Of a stretch of 64,000 nt of DNA, positions 1-13,250 are shown in pieces (the first letter of the stretch is position 1; the number at the start of each line of letters is the position of its first letter). The stretch lies in assembly GCA_029783825.1 (NCBI GenBank), contig JAREIK010002991.1, forward strand, positions 551,001-615,000, in the 5' to 3' direction. The translations under genes and the position numbers were made by a program. This stretch comes from Sapria himalayana. Its lineage: Eukaryota > Streptophyta > Magnoliopsida > Malpighiales > Rafflesiaceae. The notes below the pieces were generated by a model, which saw only the letters and a program-made list of their open reading frames with translations, was not told where the DNA came from and searched no databases.

Positions 1-1690
1 CATGAAGTTAACTCTATCCGACTAATTTTAAAAATGATAGCCACAAAAAATAATAATATTTGATACAGTTAAATATAAAGATATTTTTTCTTCATGGTAA
101 ATTGAAAAAAGAAATCTATATAAAACAACCAAAATACTTCATAAAAGTAGGCAATTTCACATACTGTCGTGCAAATTAAATAAGAGTTTGTATGACTCAA
201 AACAAGCTCTCGCCTCTCGTACAATGTAGTACATGAAATGTAATAATTTCATAAAATTTCATGCAAATCATGAAATGTTGTACTTGGACAACAAGCTCAT
301 TATAGATACACCTGCATAACACACACACACAGAGACACACACACACACACACACACATACAGACACACACACACACACACATACACCCACACACACACTC
401 ACACCCACACACCCACACACACACTCAATGAGATACTATAGAGAGTTGAATTTATTAGCTATAAAAGATAGTCATTCTCTTCATAAGAAAAGCTAAATAT
501 AGCTATGTTATAGAATGTAGTAAAAAATGATGTATCTCGAATGTTTATTGGAAAAATTGGGCAACACCCAAAAGACAACTTCTTTTAATTACCACAATCA
601 CAATGTTAGGTACTTAGTTACTTGTGGAAGATGAGATTTTAGAATTGCATAAGATTAATAGAAGTCAAAATCCGATAGGCATTGTGATAAAAAATGATTA
701 TGATAAATAAATTGAAATTGCGTTCAACTTTGAGTTAGCCTGCTCAAGTGACAAGGCCTAAAAACAATTATCATGTGGATCATCAGAGGCTAAAAATAGA
801 TTAAGATTGATCTTTAGATAAGAAGTAGTTGGCAGTTTCTCAATGCTGCCTGTTTCTCCCAAGTCTTGATCATATATGAATATGATTAAGACTATCGAGA
901 TATTACCCTCTCCTAGACTCTGTATCAAGGAGATCCTTAGGCACATGATATGTGAATATTACTTAAAGAACAAGGGTCCTCTTAAAAAAGCAGAAGGGCA
1001 TGGCTCATATCATTATTTACTTACGGGCAAGGGAAAAGCTAAACCCTAGAAAAATCATTCTAATGGCGACTCATTTGGATTCAACAAGCACATCATTTTT
1101 ATTTGATCAATCAAATAGTTAAGTTATATGAACGTTAATACCAACCAATTCATTTTAATAATGTCAAAATTGAAAAACTAAAAAATTTAAGGAATGGAAT
1201 TCATGTTCCATGTTTAAGTATCATATGAAATGAAACACACGAGCCATTCCAAAGCTTTTGATCAAACCATGATTGCCAAGCTACCATAAGTTGGAAACCA
1301 AAAAATGGGTTTTTTGTTTGCTTGAGCAAGAACACGAGGATTGAGCAAAAATGGGTTTCATGCTGCTTTAGCAAAAAAAAAAAAAAAAGCACAAACTTTT
1401 TGATCAATCAAAATCTTTTGTTTATGTTGACGATGTTCTTGAAAAATGATTACCATTTACATTTTTTCTTTTTTGGGTATGCCCCAAATACGCGTGGGGA
1501 CGGTATTAGAAACAAATGGCTCAAAAACACACCACCATACCATTTCAAGATGAACAGGAGAAAGAAAGAAAGAAGATTTATTTGGGTGCGAGTCTCTCAA
1601 GATCATCAATAAATGGACCCACCTCTCAACCATGTCGCGCCCAACAATCCTGCGGGTCAAGTAGTGATCCTCGAGGTGATAAAATGAGAA
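1..1690. other. AT-rich intergenic DNA, no gene seen
   Basis: I see no gene here. The only distinct structure is the AC-rich microsatellite at about 314-425. Reading frames in this stretch are short and have low-complexity or unrecognisable translations. The last part, about 1690-1942, probably includes the 3' untranslated region of the minus-strand gene that ends at 1943. Confidence 0.5.
314..425. repeat. (AC)n-rich microsatellite
   Basis: An imperfect AC dinucleotide tract is interrupted by AGAG, ATAC and CCC variants. It creates a spurious Cys/Val-rich reading frame on the minus strand, which is not a gene. Confidence 0.9.
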
Positions 1691-1942
1691 GAAAGTTATA
1701 AGAATGCACAGCAATATCATCATCTTCTTCATCATATTCCTCGACAACAAGTCTGTTTGAAGTTCAATTCCATTAACCAAGAAAATGGCCATCCATAGGG
1801 TGTGATTTTGCAAAGGCAGGAGAATTATCAAGTTACGCAAACAACAACAAAAAAAAGCATCCAAAAATTAGGAGCATAACAATATATCATGAAGCTGACA
1901 TGGTTCTTCGTTTTTCATATTAAGCTCGCTTTAATGGCTACA

Positions 1943-2800
1943 TCACCTCCGTTTCGCACAGCAGCTGTAAATAACAGCGGCCGAAGCAAATACGAGGCTT
2001 GTGGAAGCTATAGCCAGCACAGGCCATTTTGAGTTTAAGCCAGCACATGGTTTCTCGTCGAGCTCAACCTCAATCCCACCAAGAGAATTGATTGACTTCT
2101 CTTTGAATTGGCAATGTTTTTTGTCCGCCTCGTCCTCCTCCAATTCCTGCAGTGATTTCTTCATTTCCTTAGCCTTTGCTTCGGACTCCATTAGTTTCTT
2201 TTGCAGCTCGAACTTCCCCGCCAACTCTGCCTCCAGCGCTTGCGTTTTCTTCTTCAGCTCACAGATTTCATCGTCTTTCTCGGCAATTTTTTCTATCATC
2301 TGCCCCTGCAAGTTCGTCACCTTGTTTTCCTCTTCTGCCTTTTCCTTCTGAACCTCCTCGAGCATCACTTCCTTCTCTTTTAGAACCCTCTTTAGTTCTG
2401 AACTTTCGGAAATCGATTCTTTCTCTCCGGCCATCGCCGACGTCAAGGCCCGTTTGAGCATGAGGACCTCATTCTTGAGCTCCAGCTCTCCCGGGGAGAC
2501 CAATTCTGGTGATCTGTATTCTTTCCGTGCCTGCTTCAGCTCCAGCTCAGTTGCTCCCAGCCTCATCTTCAGATCAGATTCCCTGGATTTCAACGACTCG
2601 ATCTCATTATTCAGCTGCTGGATTTCAATTTTCATATCCCTCTTCTCGCTGACAAGCAGCGCATTGTCATGTTCTAAGGCTTGGACCCTATGTTTCAGCT
2701 TCCCATCATTCTCGCCTGATTCAAAATCATAGAAATTATCTGCCATGCTATCGTTACCCTCCAAGCCATGGCCATCGGACACGATTTTGTCATCCGCCAT
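1943..2800 (-). CDS. PMD1/PMD2-like tail-anchored coiled-coil protein
   Basis: This is a single-exon frame of 285 codons plus stop. The N-terminal ~40 residues are acidic and Gly/Asp-rich. Residues about 35-230 are almost continuous Lys/Glu/Leu heptads that predict a long parallel coiled coil. Near the C terminus a hydrophobic segment (about 260-280, beginning WPVLAIASTS) is followed by a short basic tail, CCAKRR. Coiled coil, single C-terminal membrane span and basic tail is the layout of the plant PEROXISOMAL AND MITOCHONDRIAL DIVISION FACTOR proteins, which are tail-anchored to the outer faces of peroxisomes and mitochondria and promote organelle division and shaping. The length is near that of the Arabidopsis proteins. 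The start is the first ATG of the open frame. Family assignment rests on architecture and the tail motif; a different tail-anchored coiled-coil protein cannot be excluded. The codon use is clearly more GC-rich than the flanks. Confidence 0.8.
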   Translation of the reverse strand: MADDKIVSDGHGLEGNDSMADNFYDFESGENDGKLKHRVQALEHDNALLVSEKRDMKIEIQQLNNEIESLKSRESDLKMRLGATELELKQARKEYRSPELVSPGELELKNEVLMLKRALTSAMAGEKESISESSELKRVLKEKEVMLEEVQKEKAEEENKVTNLQGQMIEKIAEKDDEICELKKKTQALEAELAGKFELQKKLMESEAKAKEMKKSLQELEEDEADKKHCQFKEKSINSLGGIEVELDEKPCAGLNSKWPVLAIASTSLVFASAAVIYSCCAKRR

Positions 2801-3239
2801 TTATAAACCCTATTGTTTTCCAAAGAAAATGAGCTCGGTGCAACGATGAGAAGTTCTGGAGTCACTTTGCCCCAAAATTAAATAGATTTTATGTTTTAGG
2901 GAACAGTTAGAAAATAATTTAAAAATCCCAAGTTTTTAATATTAAAAAAAAATAAACACCAAAACATATAATATTTATGTTTTATTAGAAATATGATTTT
3001 AATCCAACTTTTAAAAAATTAAAATTAGTTTTTCAAATAGGAACAAGGATACACCTCTAGAAAGGCAAAGTGATGCTCAAACCTAAAACATAAATAAACA
3101 TTCAACAAATAATTTAATAAATGAATATATATATAAACATATAATATAAACATTGATTAAACACACACACACACACACACAAAATAGAAATTGTTCAAAA
3201 AATTACTAATTTTAACGAGATGTAAAATATAAAATTTCA
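2801..3239. other. Upstream region of the PMD-like gene
   Basis: AT-rich sequence with no coding content. It should include the promoter of the minus-strand coiled-coil gene, but I cannot point to a convincing core promoter. A short (AC)n run lies at about 3163-3181. Confidence 0.4.
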
Positions 3240-3482
3240 TGTATGTTATCTGTTATTTATGTGGTTAGGTGAAAATCACTTAGCCCACCTCGGAAATCTC
3301 CTTGCGGATTTCCAAATTTTTCTATATAAAAGTAATTTTCCCATTCCATTGAGATTCATTCCCATATATTTTTAAATTATCATTTTACTTTAATTGTATT
3401 TTATTTCATGATTTAATTTATTATTTTAGCATTGAATTTTATATCTTTCAAATTATGTCAGGTTTAGCTTTATTTTATTACA
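3240..3482 (+). repeat. Putative 5' LTR of truncated Copia relic
   Basis: The sequence begins TGTA and ends TACA, contains a TATA-like box around 3321, and lies directly before a primer-binding-like TGGTATCAG at 3484. No partner LTR was found, so the start is a guess based on terminal dinucleotides. Confidence 0.5.
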
Positions 3483-3699
3483 GTGGTATCAGATGAGGTT
3501 AGTTAAAAACTTTTGTGGTTAATGCATTTTAAAAAAGTTCTGTAAAAAAGGACATTAAGAGACTCAAGGTTTGTGGTTGTTAAGAGGATAATTGTGCCCC
3601 TCCACTTAGGAACATTTTTAGTGTAATAACACAAATAGTTATTATTATTCTCATTTACTGTTCACTGTAAATATGAAACATGACAGTAAAATTTGAAAT

Positions 3700-6590
3700 A
3701 AAAAAATTCAATGGAAGTAATTTTTTATATTTGGAAAATGAAAATTAAGGCAATTTTGAGGAATTATAATTGTTTAAATGCAATTGAAAAAAGGCTCACC
3801 AGAATTCCTGAAGACAGGTGAAATGAGATGGATAATAATGCAGTAGTTAACCTGCATTTGGCACTTGCTAATGGAGCATTATCGAGTGTGGCAAAAAAAA
3901 TACGGTAAAAGAAATTTGATATACTCTCATAAGGTTGTACGAGGCAAAGTCACTTCACAACAAGATATTAAAAAGAAAATTTTACACTCTGCAAATGATG
4001 GAATCTGTTACGGTAACTGATCATATCAACACTATGAATACTTTATTTTTACAACTTACTACTTTGGGTTATAAAATAGAAAAAGTTAAACATGCTGAGA
4101 TTTTGCTTTAGAGTTTACCTGATTCGTATGATTAACTCATCATCAATCTAACGAATGGTGCATAGACTGATAGTTTAATTTTTAATAATATTGCTTCTGT
4201 CATCTAAAAAGAAAAAAATAGATGAAAAAAATAAAAAGGATAGATATATAAATGCACAACAAATAGATGCTTTGATGATGATACGAGGGAGATAAACAGA
4301 GCGTGATCCTAGTGGGAGTCAGAATTTTGGTATATCAAAATCTCGAAGTAAGAAAAATGTTATAACTGTAGTAAGAAAGTGCACTTAAAAAGAGATTGTT
4401 GGTTTAAGAAAAGAAATATTGGATGATAAGTTATCTAATACTCAAAAAAATATTGAAAGCATCAATGATGAAGGTAATATTTTATATAATAAGATAACAA
4501 CAATGGTTTAAAGTAGAAAATAGTTTAGTAATGTATGGTTGCTAGACTCGGGAGCATCATGGCATATAATATCTTGGAGAGATTAGTTTCACAAATATGA
4601 ACCAATCTCAGGTAGGTCTGTGTATATGGATGATGATCATACTTTGAAAATTGTTGGTATGAGTACTATCAAAATTAAAATGTTAGATAGTATAATTCAT
4701 ATAATTCAAGAGAATATGACATGTGATTGACTTGAAGAAAAATATATTGTCTTTGGGACAAATAGATAGCTTGGATGCAAAACTCTTATTGAAAATATGA
4801 TGATAAAGATTGTGAGTCATCCACTTGTAATAATGAAGGGGAAAAGATCACGGCAAATTTATTCATGCTTAAAGGAGAAACAGTACAGAAAGCAGATGCA
4901 TGTGCTGCATCAATTACTAAAGAAGAAGAATCAACGATGATATGACATCTTAAACTATGCCACATGTCAGGACAAGGTTTGAAGATTCTCTCTAATAAAA
5001 AGTTACTTTTGGTGCTCAAAATGATAAATTTATCTTTTTGTGAGCATTATGTTACAAGTAAGCAGAATAGATTGACATTTAGAAGATCAAATATATGAAG
5101 TAAAAATAATCTAGACTTGATATATTCTAATGTATGAGAATCACCTGAAATATCTCAAGAAGGATCAAAATATTTTGTATCCTCCATTGATAATTATTCA
5201 AGGAGATGTTGGGTGTATCCAATCAAAAAAAATTCAGATGTGTTTTTAAATTTTAAAGACTTCAAAGCATGAGTGGAACTTGAATCTAGGAAAAGAATTA
5301 AATGTTTGCGGACAAATAATGTAAGGGAATAAACAGTTGGTGAATTTCTTATTTTTTGTAAGTAAGAAGTTATCAAATGAAAGTTCATAGTCACGTACAT
5401 GCCACAACAAAATGGACTAGCAGAATGGTTGGACAGAACACTTACAGAAAGAATGAGAGTAATGTTAAGGACTGCAAGACTACTCAATTCCTTTTGGGCG
5501 GAAGCATCAAAAACTATATGCTATGTGATAAATTGATCACCATCAACATCGATTGATTTGAAAATATTGATGGAGATGTGGATGGGTAAGCTAGTAGATT
5601 ACTCTACTTTACATTATCTTGGATATCTTGCATATGTGATGTACAACACCCAAGAAAGAGCAAAGCTGGATCCAAAATCCAAAAAATGCATATTTTTAGG
5701 ATATGCTGAAGGAGTGAAGGGGTATTGCTTGTGGGAGTCCACTGACCACAAGGTAATTATCAGTAGAAATGTAAATTTTAAAGAAAGAATTGAAGATTAT
5801 CGCACATTAAAAGAAGTTTTAAAAACTACCACTATGCATGTAGAAAATTACCAGATACAAGATGCTCCAAAATCAATAGAGAAATAACTAGAGCATGAAG
5901 CACAAGAACAAGTCATGTCTGAGGCTTAAAAAGTTAGTCGGCCAACCCGTAATAAAAGACTGCCAACTTGGTACTCGGAGTATGTTACGGAGAGCAACAT
6001 TGCATATTGTCTCCTAATAGAAGATGAAGAACCTTCAACATTTCAAGAAGCTTCAGATAGTTCAGATGTATCTTTGTGGATGACAGCAATGGTGGAATAA
6101 ATCGAAGCTCTACACAATAACAAGACTTGGAAGCTAGTATCATTACCAATTGGAAGAAAAGCTATTAGAAACAAATGGGTTTACAAGATACAACGAGATA
6201 ATAATGATCAAGTAGAATGTTATCGTGCAAGATTGATGATAAAGAGATATGCTCAGAAAGAATGTATTGACATCAATGAAATTTTTTCTTTGGTAGTTTG
6301 TCTTACAACAATTAGAGTAGTAATGACTCTATGTGCTACACTTGATTTATATTTGAAGTAGTTAGATATTAAGACTACTTTCTTCATGAAGAAATTGAAG
6401 AAGAAATTTATATGTTCTAGCCAGAAGGATTTGTTAAAACTGCTAAGGAGAACTTGGTTTGCAAGTTGAACAAATCTCTATACGGTCTGAAACAAGCACT
6501 GAGGTATTGGTATAAAAGATTTGATTCATTCATCATGAGCCATGTGTATAATATACTCACTTCAAACCATTGTACATACCATAAAAGGTT
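3700..6590 (+). pseudogene. Copia gag-pol remnant
   Basis: Many stops and frameshifts interrupt what was one polyprotein. Recognisable pieces in order: a gag start around 3705 (KFNGSNF-like), a CCHC zinc knuckle around 4359 (CYNCSKKVHLKRDC), the protease active-site motif LDSGAS around 4544, a pre-integrase segment around 4950, the C-terminal integrase region at 5400-5890 (including the KCIFLGY motif of Copia integrases), and reverse transcriptase from about 6070 (NKWVYKIQ motif). The polymerase palm YVDD box is not present because the relic ends first. It cannot encode a functional polyprotein. Confidence 0.8.
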
Positions 6591-6599
6591 TATATGTTA

Positions 6600-6680
6600 G
6601 TAGCAGGTCCAAATAAATGTCGAATCTAAGAATTAAAGGTATATATATATAGGTTTGTATATTTTTCTACATATAACATA

Positions 6681-6713
<33 letters not shown>

Positions 6714-6726
6714 TGTTATATATGTA

Positions 6727-6758
<32 letters not shown>

Positions 6759-8470
6759 GTTATATGTGTGTGTGTGTGTGTACATTTTTATATATACATT
6801 CATATATATACATGTTTACATATAAAACATGAAAAACAACTTTGGAACCCAAAAAGTGGTATTACATGTATGATGGGCGGGTCAAATCAGATTTATAGTT
6901 TTGAGTGCACCAAAACATATATATTTTATGTTTTAGTATATTTTTTAAAATTTTTTTGAAAAATTAGGGTATTTTTTTGTAACTATTTTTTTATGGGTAC
7001 TACAAACTATAATTCACCCAAAATATTTTAGCATGTGATTGAATTTTGAAAAGAAAGAGTCTTTGACAGTGACATAAAAACAATATACCACAATCATGCT
7101 TCAACAACAAGGTTTTAAAAGTAATAGGTGCACCTTTTGATTGTTGTAGAGACGTGGAAAATTTGTTATTTTTGCTCTCACTAAAGAAACCTAGCATTCT
7201 CACTTATCATTTTCTTTTTTTTTTCCATCATGGATCTCTCATCAAAACAATAATATGAAAATGTTATTTTCTATTATCATTTCTAGAATTTTTAAGAGCA
7301 TACCAACACACAAGAAATAAACAACATTAAATAAATATAAAATTCTTTCACTTATTTATTATAATAATGTATACAATCAATTCAAACCAAATTGGATAGA
7401 CCAGTTCAAATGGTTTTCCATCTGAGATAAACTCAAACAAATCTATCTAACTCTACCCTAGATGAGCAGATAAATATCATAATGAGATTTTTAAAAAATA
7501 TATATTTGATGGTAGTCAAAGTTTTCATGAGTGTTTGTCAATTTAAGTATCAAAAATTGAAGTTATTTTATATTATTTTCATGATATGTTTCTACTAAAT
7601 TTAAGCTTTAAATGGATGGAATTTAATAAATAGATATATTTATTAAATTTTAAGTTTCATGGTAGACAAAGTAAGCTTAATATTAAAGAAAGATGTAAAC
7701 ACACATAATATCATCTAATTTGATAACTTGTATTTCAAAATGTGAACAAAAATGTTATTGCCTAAAACTTTAATATGATTATTGAAGTTATCATTCATGC
7801 TCCAGAACCTTTTGAGAATATCACCATCAAGGGTGTCATAAGGATATATATATCTTTACATCTATGATATATAGCTATTATATAGTCTTTATCAGACACT
7901 AATATATTATCATATATGATTGTCAAATAAAGATCTTTAATGAACATGATATTCAAAATAATATTTTTAGTATTACATTCAAAAACACCTCAAATAATAG
8001 TATTATCATTAATATTTTTGTCGGAACCATTAAAGTTTGGCACTTTGTTAATATTTTTATTTTTAGATGAATGTTTTATGCAACCAATCCAACAACAAAG
8101 TGAGACTTAGGGTTGTTTCTCTCACATTAGAAAACATAAAAGCTTCACAAAAATACCTTATGATGCTTAGTACACAACATGAGTTTCATATTCTATATTT
8201 GTTAACTTGCCTAAAAAAGAAAAAATTCCTAACATATATAAGACACCATTAAAATTATACCTACCTAAAAATAGAGTTATATGCTAATTACTAACGTGTG
8301 ATATCTGATTATATTAATAGTAATAGTGAGAAACTTTTTATGAATGATTTAGAGTAGAAGATAAGAATTTCACTTTTAAAAATTATGAAGATTTTTTATG
8401 ATACAATAAATATTTATTTATTTATTTACATTCTCATTATTTTAGTGTCCTAATTTTAGCATCTATTGGA
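6600..8470. other. AT-rich intergenic DNA
   Basis: I recognise no gene. An (AC)n run at about 6690-6712 is followed by (TG)n runs at 6725-6782, so the two arms are mutually complementary and could fold back. The sequence TTTTGAGTGCACCAAAAC near 6899 resembles the ends of the MITE-like elements seen elsewhere in the window. Confidence 0.4.
6688..6785. repeat. Complementary (AC)n/(TG)n microsatellite pair
   Basis: An (AC)n tract, an AT-rich spacer and two (TG)n tracts lie in series. The AC and TG tracts are reverse complements, giving a possible hairpin or cruciform. Confidence 0.8.
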
Positions 8471-8474
8471 TACT

Positions 8475-10790
8475 TGATAATTTATATATTATCGAGTAGT
8501 TTGGATATCTATTATTGGTTGAAATTCTAATTAATTAGTCATGATAATTTTTATATGTTACGGCTCTACAACCTCATTATCATAATTCTTCAAATGTCTA
8601 AGACATTCTTTGTGGTTGTGATGTTATCATAGAGTTGCAACTATACTTATCTTGTAAATCATTAAATTATAATAATAATAATTTCATGACATGGTAACTA
8701 AGTACCCCACTGATTATAAATATTTTGATTTCTTTCTTGTGTCATGACTTTATCTTTAATAAGAATTTGTAATCTCAAGTGAGAGCGATAACTTTTGGGC
8801 GATAAAAAGTTATAAAACCAAAACTATTTAGCTCAAAGCCACAGCAAGTATCCAATTCCATGACTTTTAGTCATAAATTATTATAGAAAATATTTATTTG
8901 AGTATGACTATTCACCAAGGTTAGAATCTTGTCTTGTCCTTAAGAGAAGGTAAAACTGTGACTTTTATGTTCGGGATAATTATTGACAAAGTCTTTTTGT
9001 AGTAATGAGGCCATGTGATATATCAGAAAATCCAAGGCCAATGTCATGGACATCTTCAGCATCATGGCCATATTATACCAAGAGAGACCATCCTTCTTGT
9101 CATGGTCTTTCTCAATGGCATAGCCATATGATGAATGAGAGAGACCATTGCTAAAGCCATGAATAATCTTAGTGCCATGAATTTGTGTTATTGAAAGAAT
9201 AGTCCCTAATCACAAACACTTCACAACACCATGAATTAGTGTTAAAGAAGGATTTGGATACATCACAAAGGAATAGTAACTTTTTAGAGTCATGATCTCA
9301 AGCTCAAGAGTTGAACGTCAAAGTCATGATTTCTTCCAAATGTTGTGACTTTCAACTTACGAAATATATAAATATTAAAGTTTAAATAAAAGAAATAGAA
9401 GAAATACTCAAAATCTTATTCTTCTCAAAGCACCAAGAGAAAGTCAATGAATAACAAAAAACTTTAGAGGAAATTATAATACTTTAAAGGGGATTTATAA
9501 ACAAGCAAAAGATATAAGACAAGCTAAATCATAGAGTTATAGGTGTGACTCTCAAACCCCCCTCTCTAAGATAAATTTAAAAAAATCAATCAAAATAATA
9601 TGGATCTAGGATTTGATTAATTTTTTAATGTAAAGTATAAATAGTTTCGATATTAATAAATATGTTTGATTTATATTTTTGAATGAAAATTGATGGATGT
9701 ATTGATTAAATAGAATTTGAATTAGAGATTTAACTATTGGTGTGTTTGTGTATATTGTTATGATAGATAATGATAGGTAAACCATAAAGCCTACTCGCAC
9801 ATATGGTAGGAAGGAAGTGATATTCCTTCTGAGCAAGATGCATGAGACAAATCTATATACTTAGGCTCAAAATTTGTGTATGCTAATTATTATGAGTATG
9901 GAACTCATGAAGTAAAAAATATGAATGATTTTAAATGTCAATCTATTATATATGTTTTAGTAGAAATAATTATTGATTGAGGTAGATGTTTTATAAAATA
10001 TTTTTTTAAGAGTTTTATCTTTGTGGTTATTACATCATCATCATGGAGGATGATAATATGTAATATATGAGACATGTGTGAGTGTATTATGACTCATAAG
10101 GTTGTGATAACTTTTTGAGTTACTTCACTGATATGGTTCCCACTAGTAAATTTTTAGGGAAATATATATTAATCGTATGAGTATGATACTTATGAAGCCA
10201 AAAGTAAAAATACTTATAAATCATACTAATTCTTGGTCTTTATAATATATGAGATAGAACAATAATAATGTACATATGAAGTAAACTTTCAAATATAGTT
10301 GATAAGTTGTCTAAAAGGTATTTGTTTTTGAATGATACTCGGGTATAGATGATTTATTATCTAATTAGTGGTGAAGTACAAATAGGATAACTATGAGAGA
10401 ACTATCATTGGGATGAATTCAATAGTGATAATTATCTTGTATGCCATTAGGATAAAGAGTCATTTCACAACAATTTGACATTCATTTTGTGTTCAAATCT
10501 AATATAATTTAAACTATTTGAATATGTTTCACATAAATTAAATGAACAAACCCTAGGATCTAGGATTCATACTAAAATTTTCAATTATCACTTTTAATAG
10601 AATTATGCTGTCTCACTGGTTTTTGAGCAAAATACTAATATAATTTATGTGCGATTGATATCTAGAAAAAAGTTTTAGTAACTACTTGTATGACACATAT
10701 ACTTGTGGTTTTTTTTGATGAGATAATCTCATCAATGAGGTTTTAAGATAATATCTAACCAACAAAATTAGGCAGCATAATAATAAATCA
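8475..10790. repeat. LTR-like long repeat, copy A
   Basis: This is the first of three diverged copies of one long repeat. Landmarks shared in the same order with copy C include a TTGGATATC(T/C)ATT start region, a block rich in CATGAC/CATGGTC-like words, a run of short exon-like words around 9380-9550, and a near-palindromic tail GAGATAATCTCATCAATGAG around 10715. I interpret it as an LTR of an old, possibly non-autonomous retrotransposon, because of its length, its spacing and the degenerate coding sequence between copies. No convincing TG/CA ends or primer binding site were found. Confidence 0.6.
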
Positions 10791-12075
10791 TAATATATTT
10801 TTGGTACCTTAGTTGAAGTTTATTTAGTTTGGTTAGTGAATGTGAGTTGATGTAATTATCCTAGAAAAAGAATAATTCTTTTATAGTAGTTTAGATATCA
10901 TTAATTTTGATAAAATTTTCTAAATCCAATAACTAACCTTATTATCTTGTTTGAAAAATGGATTTCATTGTTTTATATTTTTTAATTTTGTTAACTACCT
11001 TTAATGAGTAGAAGCTCTAAGACTAAGCTAACACCTCAAGATTCAAAAAATACTAAATCAAAAGATGATGTATATTCAATTCTTCAAGAAAAATGTTAAA
11101 AAAATTATTAAGGATTAAAATTAGAAGAATGATGTAGTTGACTATCATTTGAGAAGAAATTAGATGAGAATGTGTGAGAATATCCCAATTTATTAATATG
11201 AGATGATTTATTATTCATCAAGAGCGATTTTTATTATACATCACATGGCAACATGAATCAACACTATTATTAGCTAGTACCAAATTATAAAGTGTGGAGA
11301 TCTAGAAGCAATGAGGGAAGCACATTTTATAATCCTCATATATTCCCTAAATATTCATTAAAAGATATGTTTACCCAAGTCTTATATGATTTGAAAAGTT
11401 CAAAGGCAAAGAAGAGAGGCAAAGATGATCGAGGCAGAGAGATGAAGTTACTAACTTGATTATATTCAAAGAAATTTATACGTTAGATATTTTAGTAGCT
11501 AATATAGAGAAAATTAACGAACTCAAAAAATATGATGAATGCACTAAAGTAGAAGTTTTAGTGGCAAATATGAAGATAGTTGAAGTTTAGAACCCATAAG
11601 AGAAAATTAAAGATACAATATTGAGTATGCAAGAAGTTGTGAATGATGAAGTTTTAGTGACTGATATAAAAGAAATTGATGAGAAAAACTAGGAACAAAA
11701 AGTTAAAAAAGTCAAAATATTTTGTAATATCAAGGCAAAGACAATAACAAAGAAGATGTGCTTCATCTCATCTATCCTTGTAGATGATGTCAACAAAATA
11801 ATTACTTATTCAGCATCAATGACTGATACCTAAAGTACAAGAAGTAAATATATCAAGATTTGTATTAAGAAGTTAACTTAGACATTAGAGATTTCTAATG
11901 AAAGAGATAAGTCATTGATGGTGTTGCTATGGAAATTAAATATAGTGCTGCCTAAAAAGCAACTAAAAAGATTTTTTATTTGTTTACTTGATGAAGGATC
12001 TTTAATGTAAAATAAGCTTTACATTTACATAGTTATAGTATCACTATTTTTCCAAGACTTTGAAGATACTTAATA
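10790..12075 (+). pseudogene. Degenerate reading frame between repeat copies A and B
   Basis: From an ATG at about 11004 the + strand reads MSRSSKTKLTPQDSKNTKSK, then breaks up. Further pieces, such as a Lys-rich KAKKRGKDDRGREMK near 11407 and a longer stretch around 11750-12005 without frequent stops, keep a protein-like composition. Its position after an LTR-like repeat suggests the gag-like gene of a non-autonomous element. I do not recognise the protein, and this could be chance. Confidence 0.3.
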
Positions 12076-13250
12076 TTACTCAAGATTGTGGTAAAGGATA
12101 TTACTCAAGTATGACTATTTTTTCAAGGTCGTGACTCTCATCCTCAAAGGAAAGCATATCCACGATTCGTATGTACAAACTCAGTGTAAATTATATGACA
12201 TCCTAATAGTGTCATTGCCCTGTGTAGACTCCAAATGGATGAGGGCATGAAGGCTTGACTATTTCACAGTATCGTGACTGTGTTATAGAGAGATTAGGCC
12301 TATGACTTGGTCATTTCTAGTGTTGTACTTTGTGTTATAGAAAGATCAAGATATTAAATAAAATAATGACTATTTTTTAGACTTGCAACCTCAAGAATGA
12401 AGAGATGAATGCCAAAAGAGTGATTTTCTTTTAAAAGGTATGACTTCCTACTTAGAGTAATGCAAAGCTGATCGAGTATAAAAGATGAAGCAAAAAAATT
12501 TTTCAGGAAACTCTAAATTTCTTCTCCTTTTCACTCACATAATAATCAAAGCCACAACAACTACAAGCCCTCAGGGGAACTTTCACAATCCCTAGAAATT
12601 TCACAAGCAAGCAAAGGATGCATGACTTTTGCAAATTCCTAGAGTTTAGGGATATAGCTCTGAAACCCCTCTCATTTAGGAATAGATTTAGAAATTCACA
12701 TGAAATTAGTATGATCTAGGATTTTCATGTTTTTACATATCAATCATGCAAATCCCTAGAGTTAGGAAGTTTCATAAGCAAATCATGATAATCATTGATC
12801 TTTGTGAAAAAAAAGGCTAGTAATAAGAGTGTACATATAAAGTAACTATCAAGAGTAGTTAATGAATAATCTAAAAGGTATGAGATTATAAATAACTCTC
12901 TAGTATGGATGAATTATTATCTCAATCATGACGTACATAGGGGACAACTATGAGTTGACTACAAATGAAGTCTCAATGGTGACAACCACCTTATGTGTTA
13001 TCATGACAATAGATTCTTGCACAATATCCCAACTTTTATTATGTTTCCAACATAATAAATATTAAATAACATACAAATTCCTATGAGATCAATATATGAA
13101 TGAAAGTCTATTATATTTCTTGTACAAGTCATGCACTTGTGGATCTCTATTAATGAGATACTCTCATTAATGAGTTTTTGTGTAGAGACCTAACAGATTA
13201 AATTAGCTAAAGTAACAAAGTCACAACATCAAAAGAATCATATATTTATA
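12075..13250. repeat. LTR-like long repeat, copy B (shorter)
   Basis: It aligns by eye with the 3' two-thirds of copies A and C. It begins at the words matching AAAGGATATTACTCAAGTATGACTATT-type sequence near 8887 in A and 15797 in C, and ends after a GAGATACTCTCATTAATGAG tail near 13160. It lacks a block of about 500-600 bp that A has at about 9640-10250 and C has at about 16760-17300. Either B lost the block, or A and C share an insertion. Confidence 0.6.

Larger units (their letters stand above)
3240..6600 (+). mobile_element. Ty1-copia retrotransposon, decayed and 3'-truncated
   Basis: A putative 5' LTR (3240-3482, TGTA...TACA, with a TATA-like CTATATAAAAG near 3321) is followed at 3484 by TGGTATCAGATG, close to the initiator-Met tRNA primer binding site used by plant Copia elements. 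Gag, protease, integrase and reverse-transcriptase remnants follow in the usual Copia order. The element stops inside the reverse transcriptase at about 6600. I found no RNase H or 3' LTR, so it is a truncated relic. The exact LTR start is uncertain because there is no second LTR to compare. Confidence 0.75.

Noticed and set aside
197..424. Minus-strand frame with a Cys/Val-rich product
   Set aside because: It is a direct translation of the AC microsatellite and has no other protein character.
2001..2732. Plus-strand Ser/Leu-rich frames opposite the coiled-coil gene
   Set aside because: They are antisense shadows of the Lys/Glu-rich coding sequence at 1943-2800.
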